Both the position numbers and the translations under genes were made by a program. The notes under the pieces are model-generated. The model saw only the letters and a program-made list of their open reading frames with translations, did no database searches and was not told the origin of the DNA. Shown here piece after piece: positions 7,559 through 17,000 of a stretch of 39,483 nucleotides of DNA. The number at the start of each line of letters is the position of its first letter. The first letter of the stretch is position 1. This DNA is from Acidobacteriaceae bacterium (GTDB taxonomy: Bacteria; Acidobacteriota; Terriglobia; Terriglobales; Acidobacteriaceae), in assembly GCA_003151435.1 (NCBI GenBank), contig PLXP01000069.1, positions 5,590 through 45,072 of the forward strand, in the 5' to 3' direction.

Positions 7559-7980
7559 TGCGCACCTCCGTTTGTGGAGTTTGCGGCTTGGGCGCCGGCC
7601 GGCGGCGCGGCTACCGCGGCGCCCTTGGGCGCAGGCGGCTTGCGTGGAAGAGTGTAGGACTTCTTCAGCGCGCCAATAGACAGATACACGGGTGGACAAG
7701 CAGCTTCCTGGCTCAGCGCATGCTCCTTGCAGCCTTCCACGCATCGTCCGCAGAAAGTGCATTGGCCGGGGTCGTAGGCCCAGGTGAATTCGGTCTTGGC
7801 GCTTGAAAACGTGATGGCCCGCGCGGTACAGCGGAACCGGCATATTGCGCACCCGACGCAAAGCGCGGGATCGAAGCGCACCAGGCCTCGATAGCCCTCG
7901 CTCACGGGTGGGCGTTCGGGAAAGCGGAGCGTCATGGTACCGCGTCTCAGGTTCCTCCACAGCAGGTCAAGGATGCTCAT
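7555..7980 (-). CDS. NuoI-like ferredoxin subunit with two [4Fe-4S] clusters
   Basis: The 141-residue polypeptide carries two classical cluster motifs, CVGCAICRFRC (Cys 41, 44, 47, 51) and CTFCGRCVEGC (Cys 74, 77, 80, 84). These correspond to the electron wire between the small subunit and an external donor (NuoI, EchF, HycF). The last 35 residues are an Ala/Pro-rich tail (PRKPPAPKGAAVAAPPAG) unlike the compact family members; it may tether or dock a partner. The ATG at 7980 overlaps the NuoH-like stop by four bases. A longer upstream frame is ignored because it would run inside that gene. Confidence 0.92.
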   Translation of the reverse strand: MSILDLLWRNLRRGTMTLRFPERPPVSEGYRGLVRFDPALCVGCAICRFRCTARAITFSSAKTEFTWAYDPGQCTFCGRCVEGCKEHALSQEAACPPVYLSIGALKKSYTLPRKPPAPKGAAVAAPPAGAQAANSTNGGAQ

Positions 7981-8903
7981 GACTGAACCCTCGTGAAGAG
8001 CGTGGACGAAATGGTGAGGACCATGATCAGGCACGCGAAGATCAACGTGCACTGCCAATAGAAGCGCACGGTGGTGTCGATTGCGAGGCGCGCAGTGGCG
8101 GCCGCAAGCACTGACAACAGCAACACGATTCCAAAGGAGACCGCGACAAAGACGAGGACATCAACGCTCCACGAAGCGAAGTGGGGAATGGCCAGCGTTG
8201 CGACCAGGCCGGCCGAAGCAACCCATTCGAGTCCGTGCGATAGTTCCCACATGGCCAGCTCGGCCCCTGCGTATTCGGTTAACGGGCCGGAATAGATTTC
8301 CTGCTCGGCGTTGGGCAGCGAGAAAGGATTGATGTGCAGCTTCGCAGGAAGACACACGACGATTGCCAGTATTCCCAGATAGCGTAGCGGCGAGACGGGA
8401 AGCTGCGCCAGCGCTTCGAGGCGGAAGGTGTGCTGCGATGCGGCGATGGACAGAATGGCGAGCAGAAAAACCACGTTGTATGAAACGCTCAGGACGGCTT
8501 CGCGTGCTGAGCCGATTTCTGCAAACAGCGAACGCGATGAGAAGCCCGCTGCGATGATGCAGATGGAAGGGATCTCAAGCAACGCAAGCAGCAGGATCAG
8601 GTCGCCCTCGAAGCCGCCTGACGATGGAAGCACGGGCAGCAGCCCGACAGCGCCCGCCGCGGCCGAGACTGCAACCAGCGGCCAGGCTTGCATCAGCAGG
8701 CCGCCCGGGCCATTGCGAACAGGCGTCGTCTTGCCCAGCAGCTTGACGAAGTCAAAAAATGGCTGCATGAACGGAGGGCCGATGCGCTCCTGCATGAGAG
8801 CAACCGATTTACGCTCGACCCACAGGAAGAACCACGCGGCGGGCACCGCGAACAGGATTCCGGGAAAGATCAAGAGACGCGCGAGGGCAACGGTGAGGTT
8901 CAT
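7977..8903 (-). CDS. NuoH-like membrane subunit (HycD/EchB type)
   Basis: This 308-residue integral membrane protein has about eight helices and anchors the hydrogenase peripheral arm to the ion-translocating part. Signature segments include WVERKSVALMQERIGP (family motif ERKxxaxxQxRxGP), QPFFDFVKLLGK, PLTEYAGAELAMWEL and the acidic loops that line the E-channel in complex I. ATGA overlaps occur at both ends, with the NuoB-like gene upstream and the ferredoxin gene downstream. Length fits HycD/EchB. The family keeps the ERIGP loop that contacts the catalytic subunit. Confidence 0.93.
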   Translation of the reverse strand: MNLTVALARLLIFPGILFAVPAAWFFLWVERKSVALMQERIGPPFMQPFFDFVKLLGKTTPVRNGPGGLLMQAWPLVAVSAAAGAVGLLPVLPSSGGFEGDLILLLALLEIPSICIIAAGFSSRSLFAEIGSAREAVLSVSYNVVFLLAILSIAASQHTFRLEALAQLPVSPLRYLGILAIVVCLPAKLHINPFSLPNAEQEIYSGPLTEYAGAELAMWELSHGLEWVASAGLVATLAIPHFASWSVDVLVFVAVSFGIVLLLSVLAAATARLAIDTTVRFYWQCTLIFACLIMVLTISSTLFTRVQS

Positions 8904-9406
8904 CGCCGCACCTCCGTCGTCTCCAATTTGAAATCAGGCGCGATCGATGCCTCGACTGCAGTTTCCGTGTCTCCGCGCATTGCGAGGATCTCCGCCGCCT
9001 TGGCAATACCTTGCACAATGGCGTCTGGCCGCGGCGGACAGCCGGGCACAAAGACATCGACGGGAATATGCCGGTTGAGCGGGCCAACGACCACACGGCT
9101 GTCGATGAAAACATTCGTCGTTGCCGGACAAGAGCCGATGGCCACGACGGCTTTGGGGCCACAGACCTGTCCGTAGACCGTGTGAATGGCCTGCACAGCA
9201 GTGTGGGTGACGGGGCCGGTGATACATAAAACGTCGGCATGGCGCGGACTTCCCTGCAACCGCACTCCCAACTGCTCGGCGTCATAGCGAGGTGTCAGGC
9301 TGGCTATCAGCTCGATGTCGCAACCGTTGCAACTGCCCGTGTTCATGTGAAACAGCCATGGGCTGCGGCGGCGGCAGATACACATCAATCGATTCCACAG
9401 GTTCAT
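8900..9406 (-). CDS. [NiFe] hydrogenase small subunit, NuoB-like (HycG/EchC type)
   Basis: The 168-residue protein holds the proximal [4Fe-4S] cluster next to the Ni-Fe site. Cluster ligands are visible in TGSCNGCDIELIA (Cys26, Cys29), in AIGSCPATTNVF and in VPGCPPRPDAI. The short form without a second ferredoxin domain is typical of group 4 hydrogenases and complex I. The frame extends 63 codons upstream into the antiporter gene, but ATG 9406 is chosen: it overlaps the preceding stop (ATGA) and the family begins there. Confidence 0.93.
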   Translation of the reverse strand: MNLWNRLMCICRRRSPWLFHMNTGSCNGCDIELIASLTPRYDAEQLGVRLQGSPRHADVLCITGPVTHTAVQAIHTVYGQVCGPKAVVAIGSCPATTNVFIDSRVVVGPLNRHIPVDVFVPGCPPRPDAIVQGIAKAAEILAMRGDTETAVEASIAPDFKLETTEVRR

Positions 9407-12400
9407 GGCCTGCCTCCATTCAGCATCTGCAGTGCGGCATTCGGCCAGAGTCCGGCGACCACCAGCAACAGGACCAGCGCCACGATGGTGACCTGCAAAA
9501 GGCGCGGCTCCGGGACAGGTGGGTTGAGGATGCGCCGATTGAGGATGACCGGAGCGGGGAGGGGCGAATCCGGCTCGTGCGCCGGGCCCCACCACACGCG
9601 CGTCAAGGCCAACACATAAGCGATAAGCGCAAAGGCGGAGGAGAGGATGAATGCTGCCAGGAGCAGAGGCTTGATCTGCAACGCGGTCTCGTAGAGCCTC
9701 CAGCGCCCCATGTAGCCGAGGGTCGGAGGCACGCCCAGCATGGCCAGCATCCCGAACAGGAATCCGAATGCGCTGACCGGGTAGCGAAGGGCCAGTCCAG
9801 TGTGGTTTCCCTCCAGCGCGCCGCCGTCTTCAGGGCCGCAGAGGCTGGCAAACAAGAGTGCCTTGGCAAGAGCATGCGTGGCCGCGGCAAAAAGAACGCC
9901 CGAAGATCCGAACACGCGCATGGAGGTGAGGCCTAAAAGCAGGAAGCCGACGTCTTCAACGGTGGAAAGAACCAGCAGTCGCTTGAGGCTGTGCTGTGTG
10001 AGCATCAGCAGCGAAGCGATGAGCGAAGTAGCGGAGGCCACGCCCAGCCACAGTGCCTGCGGAGTGAACAGACCGGGAGAACCTTGTGCCAGAACGTAGA
10101 GTTCGCCGAATGCTGCGATATCGACGACGGCGATAATGAGGCCAAGCACCAGGGCCGGTAACTCGTCGGCCAGCCGGAGCAGCCAGAAGAAGAACGGCAC
10201 TGCGGCCAGCTTGACGCAGACGCTGGTGATGAGGAGTGCGCGCGCCCAGTTGGTCTCGCCGCGTTCCGTCAGCAGGTCGCTTGCAGCAAGAGATACGGCC
10301 GAGAGGACCACTACCGCGACATAGGCAAGCTTTGCGGAGTGGGTTCGCGCGGTTTGCCACACCAGGGCAATCGTCAGCAAGGCGCCCAACTCCAAATAGC
10401 CAAGACGAATCCACGGTTCGCGAACAACCAACCCCGCAATCGCGGCGCTACTCGCCACGATCATCAGCGGAGCTAGGCGACGCCACTCGGAGTGTGCGAG
10501 TGCGGCCAGAATCAATGCGCCCGCGGCCACTGCGCATGCGGCAATCAGAGGCATAGGCACGCCGGGCGAAGCAACTGCCATGAAAGGCGTAGTTGAGGGC
10601 GCCAGCCAGCGGACTCCAACCAGAAGCACTGCCGCCAGCGCAATCGTCAACCACGCCGCGCGACGCTCCATCCACGCAACGACGACGCACACACTGCGCG
10701 AAACCGCCTGCAATCCATGCCAAACAGTGAGATAAACTCGGTCCACATTGGACCAATGGAAAAACGGCTGCCAGTTCTGTTCGAAGATCCCCGAAAAATC
10801 GCTGGCCGTAAGCCTTGCGTGGTCTGTCAACGGTTCGCCGCCGGTGAAAATTCCGCCTCCCGCCAGTGCTGCTCCTCCCACCATGCCGGCAGGGGCGACC
10901 GCTGGGTGCCGACCATACGCCAGAGCGTAGATGGCGCCGCCCACCACCAGCGAGACGAGGGCCAACACCAGGCCACCCATGGTCGAGAAGCTTCCCGCAC
11001 CTGCGAAGAGCCCGAACCATGTGACCTGAACCCCCGCGCCGAGTGACAGCGCAGCGAGCAACGGATTGAGAAGGTACTGGACCGCCAACTGCGGCGCAAT
11101 GCCCAGAACGACGCTGCCCGCAGCCATCAATCCCATTGCCCATTGCATGGTCGGTGGTGCTTCATGCGCCTCTTCGGTTTTCTCTGTCAACGGCCCCAGG
11201 AAGACGGCGCTGGTGGCCTTGGCGCACAGGAAGACCGTACCCAGGCTGACCACCCACGCCACCATGGCGGGGACGGCCCACCCGGCCTGCAATGCCGCGG
11301 CATAGAGCATCCACTTGCTGACAAAGCCGCTCATCAGCGGAATGCCGGCCATGTTGCCCACTCCCACCAGCCAGCAGAATGTAGTGCGCGGCATGCGCTG
11401 CGCCAGGCCCCCAAGTTCGTTCATGTCGCGGCTACCGGCGGAGTGCTGCACCGCGCCGGCATTTAGGAACAGTCCGCCTTTGAAGAATCCGTGATTGAGG
11501 CAATGGAGCAGGGCGGCGGTAATGGCCAGTGGGGTGCCGACGCCCAGGCCCATCATCATGTAGCCGATCTGGCTCACGGTTGAAAACGCCAGCATGCGCT
11601 TCAAATCGGTCTGCACCATGGCGTACGTTACGCCGACTGCCATGGTGATGGTGCCCACCCACACCAGCACTGCGCCCCAAGCCGCAGGCCACACGCCAAA
11701 GCTGTGCATGCGCGCCGCCAGATAAACGCCGGCGGTCACATAACAGGCCGCGTGCAGCAGCGAGCTCACGGGAGTTGGCGCCGCCATGGCCTCGGGAATC
11801 CAGGTGTGCAGAGGCACCTGCACGGACTTGGCGATGAGTGCGAGCAGCATCAGCAGAAAAACTCCGGCCGTGAAACTACGCGCCACGTTCGGATCGGTCC
11901 ACAAAGCGGTTCCCGCGCGGTGATAAACAACCAGGATGGCTGCCAACAATCCGTAGCCGGCGATGTGGGTCATCAGCAGCACCTTGCGCGCGCCATTGAC
12001 TGCTTCTCGGTCGGTGTACCAGAAGCCGACCAGGCTGAACGAGCAAAGGCCGATCGCTTCCCAGCAGAGATAAAGAAAAAACAGGTTTGCGCTGTAGACC
12101 AGGGCGATGAATCCGCCGATAAAGACCAGCATGGTCGCGTAAAAGCGAGTCGCAGCGCGGTCGTGCGCCATGTAGCCGATGGAGTACAGCAGCACGATGG
12201 CGCCGAGGAGTGACCCCATGAATGCGAACAGGACACTGAGCGCGTCCACGTGGAAGACCAGGGCAAGCGGCCCGTCCCAGCGCAGTAAATTCAACTCAAT
12301 CGCTTGTCCTGCCTGGACCATGCGAATGGTCGCAACCACGGCGTATACCGCAGGCAGAGAAGTGATGACGGCCAGGATTCCTTTGGTGCGCGCGGAACAG

Positions 12401-12489
12401 AGCCGGGCAACGAGGATTTGCAGCACTGCCCCGAACAGAAGCGCGCAGGGTGCCAGCAGAATGAGCGTCGATTCGTACTTGGTCGGCAT
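9403..12489 (-). CDS. Fused double antiporter-like membrane subunit (NuoL-type plus NuoN/HyfF-type)
   Basis: A single 1028-residue polypeptide contains two proton-translocation modules. The first half (about 1-525) is NuoL/HyfB-like: Glu144 in YLCWEAIGLCSFSLVGFW, Lys221 and His228 in AKSVQVPLHTWIPEAM, Lys297 in DLKRMLAFSTVSQIGYM, Lys337 in LNHGFFKGG and Lys392 in GFVSKW. The second half (about 630-1020) is HyfF/NuoN-like: Glu700 in LGYLELGALL, Lys760 in CVKLAAVPFFFW, Lys836 in LKRLLVLSTVEDVG and Lys876 in THALAKALLF. Each half keeps the Glu/Lys relay expected for pumping. The start ATG 12489 has GGAGG five bases upstream; the open frame upstream of it is not used. It is the first gene of the leftward operon. 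The linker has no internal start with a ribosome site that I could see. Confidence 0.9.
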   Translation of the reverse strand: MPTKYESTLILLAPCALLFGAVLQILVARLCSARTKGILAVITSLPAVYAVVATIRMVQAGQAIELNLLRWDGPLALVFHVDALSVLFAFMGSLLGAIVLLYSIGYMAHDRAATRFYATMLVFIGGFIALVYSANLFFLYLCWEAIGLCSFSLVGFWYTDREAVNGARKVLLMTHIAGYGLLAAILVVYHRAGTALWTDPNVARSFTAGVFLLMLLALIAKSVQVPLHTWIPEAMAAPTPVSSLLHAACYVTAGVYLAARMHSFGVWPAAWGAVLVWVGTITMAVGVTYAMVQTDLKRMLAFSTVSQIGYMMMGLGVGTPLAITAALLHCLNHGFFKGGLFLNAGAVQHSAGSRDMNELGGLAQRMPRTTFCWLVGVGNMAGIPLMSGFVSKWMLYAAALQAGWAVPAMVAWVVSLGTVFLCAKATSAVFLGPLTEKTEEAHEAPPTMQWAMGLMAAGSVVLGIAPQLAVQYLLNPLLAALSLGAGVQVTWFGLFAGAGSFSTMGGLVLALVSLVVGGAIYALAYGRHPAVAPAGMVGGAALAGGGIFTGGEPLTDHARLTASDFSGIFEQNWQPFFHWSNVDRVYLTVWHGLQAVSRSVCVVVAWMERRAAWLTIALAAVLLVGVRWLAPSTTPFMAVASPGVPMPLIAACAVAAGALILAALAHSEWRRLAPLMIVASSAAIAGLVVREPWIRLGYLELGALLTIALVWQTARTHSAKLAYVAVVVLSAVSLAASDLLTERGETNWARALLITSVCVKLAAVPFFFWLLRLADELPALVLGLIIAVVDIAAFGELYVLAQGSPGLFTPQALWLGVASATSLIASLLMLTQHSLKRLLVLSTVEDVGFLLLGLTSMRVFGSSGVLFAAATHALAKALLFASLCGPEDGGALEGNHTGLALRYPVSAFGFLFGMLAMLGVPPTLGYMGRWRLYETALQIKPLLLAAFILSSAFALIAYVLALTRVWWGPAHEPDSPLPAPVILNRRILNPPVPEPRLLQVTIVALVLLLVVAGLWPNAALQMLNGGRP

Positions 12490-12873
12490 CCCCACCTCCC
12501 ACTTGGATGGGATGGTCCCCTGATTCCCGGCAATCTTGCCGACCCATCGGCTTGAGCCGCGTGGCAGGATTGCCGGCGCCGCTGCTCGCATTGCCTGCGA
12601 GTGTCGTCGCGCTACGGGAGTCTGCCGGAAAGCTTTGCAGTCTATGGTGCAGAGCGGATTCCCAACCTGATCCTGCTACGCGCCGCGGCATTCCACCGAG
12701 CACCGAATGGCAGTTTCGCACCTATTGTGGGCAAAGGCCTGTGACAAACGTCACTGCGGAATTGAAGCCTTATCATTTCGGCTCATCCAATCGTTTTTTG
12801 GGGCAGTATTTTCCCGAAACTCGGAGTAAGCTGTTTTGCCAACGTAATTGTTTTTGAATGGGGAGGTATCAAA
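12490..12873. other. Shared intergenic region between divergent hydrogenase operon and GrlR-like/diaphorase genes
   Basis: This 384-base stretch has no convincing gene; the frames crossing it lack family resemblance. It must hold the leftward promoter of the hydrogenase operon and the rightward promoter of the GrlR-like gene. The one clear signal is a CRP-type palindrome at 12740-12755, listed separately. An AT-rich stretch follows at 12770-12860, where the rightward promoter is most likely. I could not choose a confident -35/-10 pair. Confidence 0.5.
12740..12755. promoter_or_regulatory. CRP/FNR-superfamily binding site TGTGA-N6-TCACT
   Basis: The sequence TGTGACAAACGTCACT matches the CRP consensus TGTGA-N6-TCACA at nine of ten defined positions, with perfect GTGAC/GTCAC symmetry. 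It lies 251 bases from the hydrogenase operon start and 118 bases before the GrlR-like start. It could therefore set energy- or redox-dependent expression of either direction. The regulator itself is not in the window. Confidence 0.55.
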
Positions 12874-13188
12874 ATGGAAGGCCTCTGGTATGCGCACTTT
12901 TCTGCAGGTCAGGTGCAAGGCGACGGGATGGCGGTTCTGCGCGATGGCGAGATCCTGGGCGGCGATCCGGCTCACACCTACACCGGTTCTTATCAGTTAG
13001 ACGGAACGAATCTTTATGCCAATGTGTGCGTGAGCCCCTATGCTGGAGCCCCGCTCCCCGTAGACATAGACCGGCCCGTAACTTTTTTCCTGAGGGGCTC
13101 CGTCGCTGGAAATTCGGCGACGGTGTCGGGGCATCCCAACAACAAGCCGGATCTCATGGTCGCTGTGGAATTGCATCGGGGCGCGTAA
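12874..13188 (+). CDS. GrlR-family lipocalin-like small protein
   Basis: The 104-residue protein begins MEGLWYAHFSAG and continues GDGMAVLRDGEILGGDPAHT, YTGSYQLDGTNL and VTFFLRGSVAGNSATVSGHP. This is the beta-barrel pattern of the GrlR family (first known as a negative regulator of type III secretion in enteropathogens). Such proteins are common outside those pathogens, where their function is unknown, and no secretion genes are present here. The ATG has GGGGAGG eight bases upstream. It lies directly upstream of the diaphorase genes on the same strand, with a 356-base gap that contains a hairpin, so it may be separately transcribed. Confidence 0.75.
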   Translation: MEGLWYAHFSAGQVQGDGMAVLRDGEILGGDPAHTYTGSYQLDGTNLYANVCVSPYAGAPLPVDIDRPVTFFLRGSVAGNSATVSGHPNNKPDLMVAVELHRGA

Positions 13189-13544
13189 GATCTGTTGCCC
13201 TTTCAGCACCGCACAAGCAGTGAGATGTCTGCTCCAGGAGACTGGAGCCACCTAAAGCGAAAATATGCGGATTGGCTCCGACTATCACTCTGCAAACTCT
13301 CGCCAAAGGAGCTTTGGGGTTCGTAGTCACAGGCGGCTGTGATGCAGGGTACAGCAGAGATTTCCTGACAGCATCATTGTTGCGGGCGGGCATCTCTCTG
13401 GAGAACCGTTCCCGGCGAAACCGCAGCACTTCAAGGGGCAGGGTCTGAATTTTGCTGCCGCGAAGCCACAGCGGCAAACGCTCGCTCCTCTCTCCTTCTT
13501 CTCCCGAGACATGTGCCCCTGCCCGCAGGGCGAGAGGAGGACGG
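13189..13544 (+). other. Intergenic region before nuoE, with hairpins
   Basis: No gene is supported in this 356-base gap. A 7-bp perfect stem (GCTCCAG-GAGA-CTGGAGC, 13231-13248) follows the GrlR-like gene and may weaken or end its transcript, though no U-run follows. A second small stem (CCCTGC-CC-GCAGGG, 13517-13530) ends just before the AGGAGG ribosome site of nuoE and could modulate its access. The diaphorase promoter is expected between the two. Confidence 0.4.
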
Positions 13545-14084
13545 ATGCCGACTGTCGCTGATAAAGCCCCCGCCGCGCGCGAACGAACCGTCATCGATCA
13601 GGCTGTTGCCAAGCATCACGGCCACCCCGGAGAGTTGCTCGGAATCCTCGAAGCAGTTCAATCTGCCAATGCGCACAAGTTTCTGTCAATGGATGCCTTG
13701 CGGTATATCGCGGAGGAGACGGGGATTCCTCCAGCGAGGGTCTACAGTGCCGCGACCTTCTTTGCGTTGTTCAATCTTGATCCGCAAGGCGACAACGTGA
13801 TCTGCGTGTGCCGCGGAACAGCCTGCCACACGCGCGGTTCCCGGGATCTGTTGGAGAAGCTCTGCCTGGACCTGGGACTGCACGAACACGAGGTGAACGA
13901 TTCCAACCAGGCTGACAAACTGGCGCTGACCACGCCTGACCAGAAGTTCACGGTGCGTACCGTGGCGTGTTTTGGCCAGTGTGCGCTGGCCCCGGTGGTC
14001 GAAGTGAACCACCGCATCCTGAGCCACGTGAATGAGCGCACGCTACAACGGGAAGTAAACGCCCTGGGGCAAAGGAGAAAGTGA
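13545..14084 (+). CDS. nuoE: NuoE/HoxE-like [2Fe-2S] thioredoxin-fold subunit
   Basis: This 179-residue subunit of an NAD(P)H-oxidising or -reducing module has a helical N-terminus (VDQAVAKHHGHPGELLGILE-like segment with AVQSANAHKFL) and VYSAATFFALF. The [2Fe-2S] ligands are in CVCRGTACHTRG and, near the C-terminus, VACFGQCALAPVV. The start ATG 13545 is fixed by AGGAGG five bases upstream and by family length; an upstream in-frame extension is rejected. Its TGA overlaps the next ATG by one base (TGATG), so it is coupled to the NuoF fusion. Confidence 0.92.
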   Translation: MPTVADKAPAARERTVIDQAVAKHHGHPGELLGILEAVQSANAHKFLSMDALRYIAEETGIPPARVYSAATFFALFNLDPQGDNVICVCRGTACHTRGSRDLLEKLCLDLGLHEHEVNDSNQADKLALTTPDQKFTVRTVACFGQCALAPVVEVNHRILSHVNERTLQREVNALGQRRK

Positions 14085-17000
14085 TGCCGCGCATTCTGGA
14101 TATCGGTGTTTTCAACGCCGTGCGTGAATCGGGCCTCGCCAAACTGATGCCTTCCATTCCGCGCATCACGGTGGGCATGGGGACGTGCGGCCGCGGCAAC
14201 GGCGCTGAAGAGGTGTTGCACGCTTTGAAGGAGGCCATCAACCGCAGCGGGCAGGATGTGCTGCTGACCGGCGCCGGATGCTTCGGACCGTGCTTCCTGG
14301 AGCCGCTGGTCGGTGTGCGCTTGCCGGGCAGCCCGGTCGTGATCCTGCGGCGGGTTCATGCCAACGATGCGGCGCGCATTCTCGAGAGCCTTTCCACCGG
14401 CGCGCTGCCGCCCGATCTCATCTACTGCAAGATCGAGGACTGGGATCACATCACGGCGCACCTGAAATATGGCCAGGGCTATCCGGAGATTGCGGCCTGG
14501 AATACGCTTCCATTTTTCAAGGGACAGAAGAAGATCGTGCTGCGGAACTGCGGGCTGATCAATCCTGAAGACATCGAAGAGTACATCGCTGTCGGCGGAT
14601 ACCAGGCTCTCTATAAAGTTCTGATCGATGCGCGCCCTGAGACAGTCATTGAGCAGATCAAGGCTGCCAGGTTGCGCGGCCGGGGCGGTGCGGGATTCCT
14701 CACCGGCAACAAGTGGGATTTTCTTGCCAAGGCCAAGGCGGACGCCAAGTACATCATCTGTAATGCCGACGAGGGCGATCCCGGCGCGTACATGAACCGC
14801 AACGAGATCGAAGGCGATCCGCATTCGCTGCTGGAGGGGATGATCATCGGCGCCTACGTCATGGGCGCCACCGAAGGCATCGTCTATGTCAGGGCCGAGT
14901 ATCCGCTGGCGGTGCGGCGCCTGAGTCGCGCCATAGAGCAGGCGCGCGAGTATGGACTGCTGGGCAAGAACATTCTCGATCGCGGTTTCAACTTCGATAT
15001 TGAACTTGTGCAGGGCGCAGGGGCCTTTGTCTGCGGCGAGGAGACGGCGCTCATTGCATCGCTGGAAGGTTTTGCGGGCCAGCCGCATCCGCGTCCGCCG
15101 TTTCCCGCGCAAAAAGGCTTATGGGGAAAGCCAACCAACATCAACAACGTTGAGACCTGGTGCAACATTGCCCCCATTGTGAGTCGCGGCCCCGCATGGT
15201 TCGCTGAAACCGGCAGCGCGAAGAGTCCGGGCACGAAAGTCTTTTCGCTGGTCGGCAAGATCCAGAACACCGGCTTGGTGGAGATGCCGCTAGGCACGCC
15301 GCTCAAAAGCTTCATCTATGACATCGGCGAGGGGGCTGCGAACGGCCGGCGTGTGAAGGCTGTGCAGACCGGCGGACCCTCCGGAGGCTGCATTCCGGTG
15401 GAGATGCTCGACACGCCGGTGGACTACGAGAGCCTGGCGCAGATCGGCTCCATCATGGGCTCCGGTGGCATGGTGGTGATGGACGAAGACAACTGCATGG
15501 TCGACGTCGCGCGCTACTTCGTCGAGTTCACGCATTCCGAGTCGTGCGGCAAGTGTGTGCCGTGCCGCGTGGGACTCGATAAGGCTCTGCGCATCTTGAA
15601 TTCGATCACGGAAGGCAGTGGCACCTCGCAACAACTCGCCGTGCTGGATGAACTGGGACGCATGATTCGCGAGTGCTCTCTCTGCGGCCTGGGGCAGACC
15701 GCGCCCAATCCTGTGCTCACCACCATTCGCCACTTCCGCGAGGAGTACGAGGACCATATCGTGGCTCGTCGCTGCGGCGCGGGCGTGTGCCAGGAACTGG
15801 CGCTATCTCCGTGCGAGAACAGTTGCCCGCTGCGGATGAACATTCCGCGCTTCCTTGAGCTGTATCAGGAGGGCCGGCTCGAAGATGCTTTCGAGTCCGT
15901 GATCCTGGACAATCCGCTGCCCGCCTCCACGGGGCGAGTGTGCCAGCATCCATGCGACAGCCGCTGCCGCCGGCAATCGTTCGATGATGTAGTCAACATG
16001 CGCGAGGTGCATCGTACCATTGCCGATGCAATCTACCTGGGCGATCTCTTCGAGCCAATGGTGCAGCGGATCGTTGCACGCAAACTGGCGCCAACGGGGC
16101 GCAAGGTTGCCGTGGCCGGTTCGGGGCCGACCGGGCTGACAGCCGCCTTTTATCTGGCGATGATGGGCCACGACGTCACCATCTTTGAAGAGCACAGCGA
16201 GGCCGGAGGAATGCTTCGCTTCGCCATCCCCGAATACCGGCTGCCGAAGTCGATCCTGCGGCGCGAACTCGATCTCATCGAACGAGTCGGCGTGAAGATG
16301 GTGTTCAACACCAAGGTGGGAATCGACATTTCGCTGAACGACCTGGCTAGCCAGTTCGATGCTGCGTTTCTTTCGATCGGGACATGGAAAGAGTCCTGGC
16401 TTTATCTGCCTGGGACGGAGTTGAAAGGCGTCCATCCCGCGCTGCCATTCCTTGAGTCGATAGCAAAGCACGAGCCGATGGCAATGGGCACCCGGGTCGC
16501 GATCATCGGCGGCGGCAATGCGGCCATCGATTCGGCGCGCACGGTGCTGCGCATGGGATCGAGCGCCACTATCCTCTATCGTCGCGAACGCAATGACATG
16601 CCGGCGATTGATGAGGAGATTGAGGCGGCTGAAGAGGAAGGCGTGCGGTTCGTCTTCCTGGCCGCGCCGCATCGTATCCTGGGCGATGCCGCTGGCAATG
16701 TGAAGGCCATTGAGATTGTAAAGACACAGCTCGGCGAATATGACAAATCGGGGCGTCGGCGGCCGATTCCGACCGACGAGGTGCAGCGCTTTGAATGCGA
16801 CAGCGTGATCCTGGCCGTCGGCGAGACCTTCGATCTGGACTTCTGTCGCGCCTCGGGGCTGGCGCTCAAAGACGAAGGCACAATCGCCGTGGATCGCTTC
16901 TCACTGGAGACGAGCCGGCCCGGGTTCTACGCGGGCGGCGACGTGATTACCGGTGCCTCGAACGTGTCCAACGCCATGGGCGGTGGCAAACTGGCAGCGC

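Noticed and set aside
12296..12721. Minus-strand 141-codon frame upstream of the antiporter gene
   Set aside because: It overlaps the start of the fused antiporter subunit in another frame and has no recognisable motif or suitable ribosome site.
13742..15112. Minus-strand 456-codon frame
   Set aside because: It is antisense to nuoE and the NuoF fusion; the plus strand carries all cofactor motifs.
15803..16672. Minus-strand 289-codon frame
   Set aside because: It is antisense to the NfnB/GltD-like half of the NuoF fusion, with no domain of its own.
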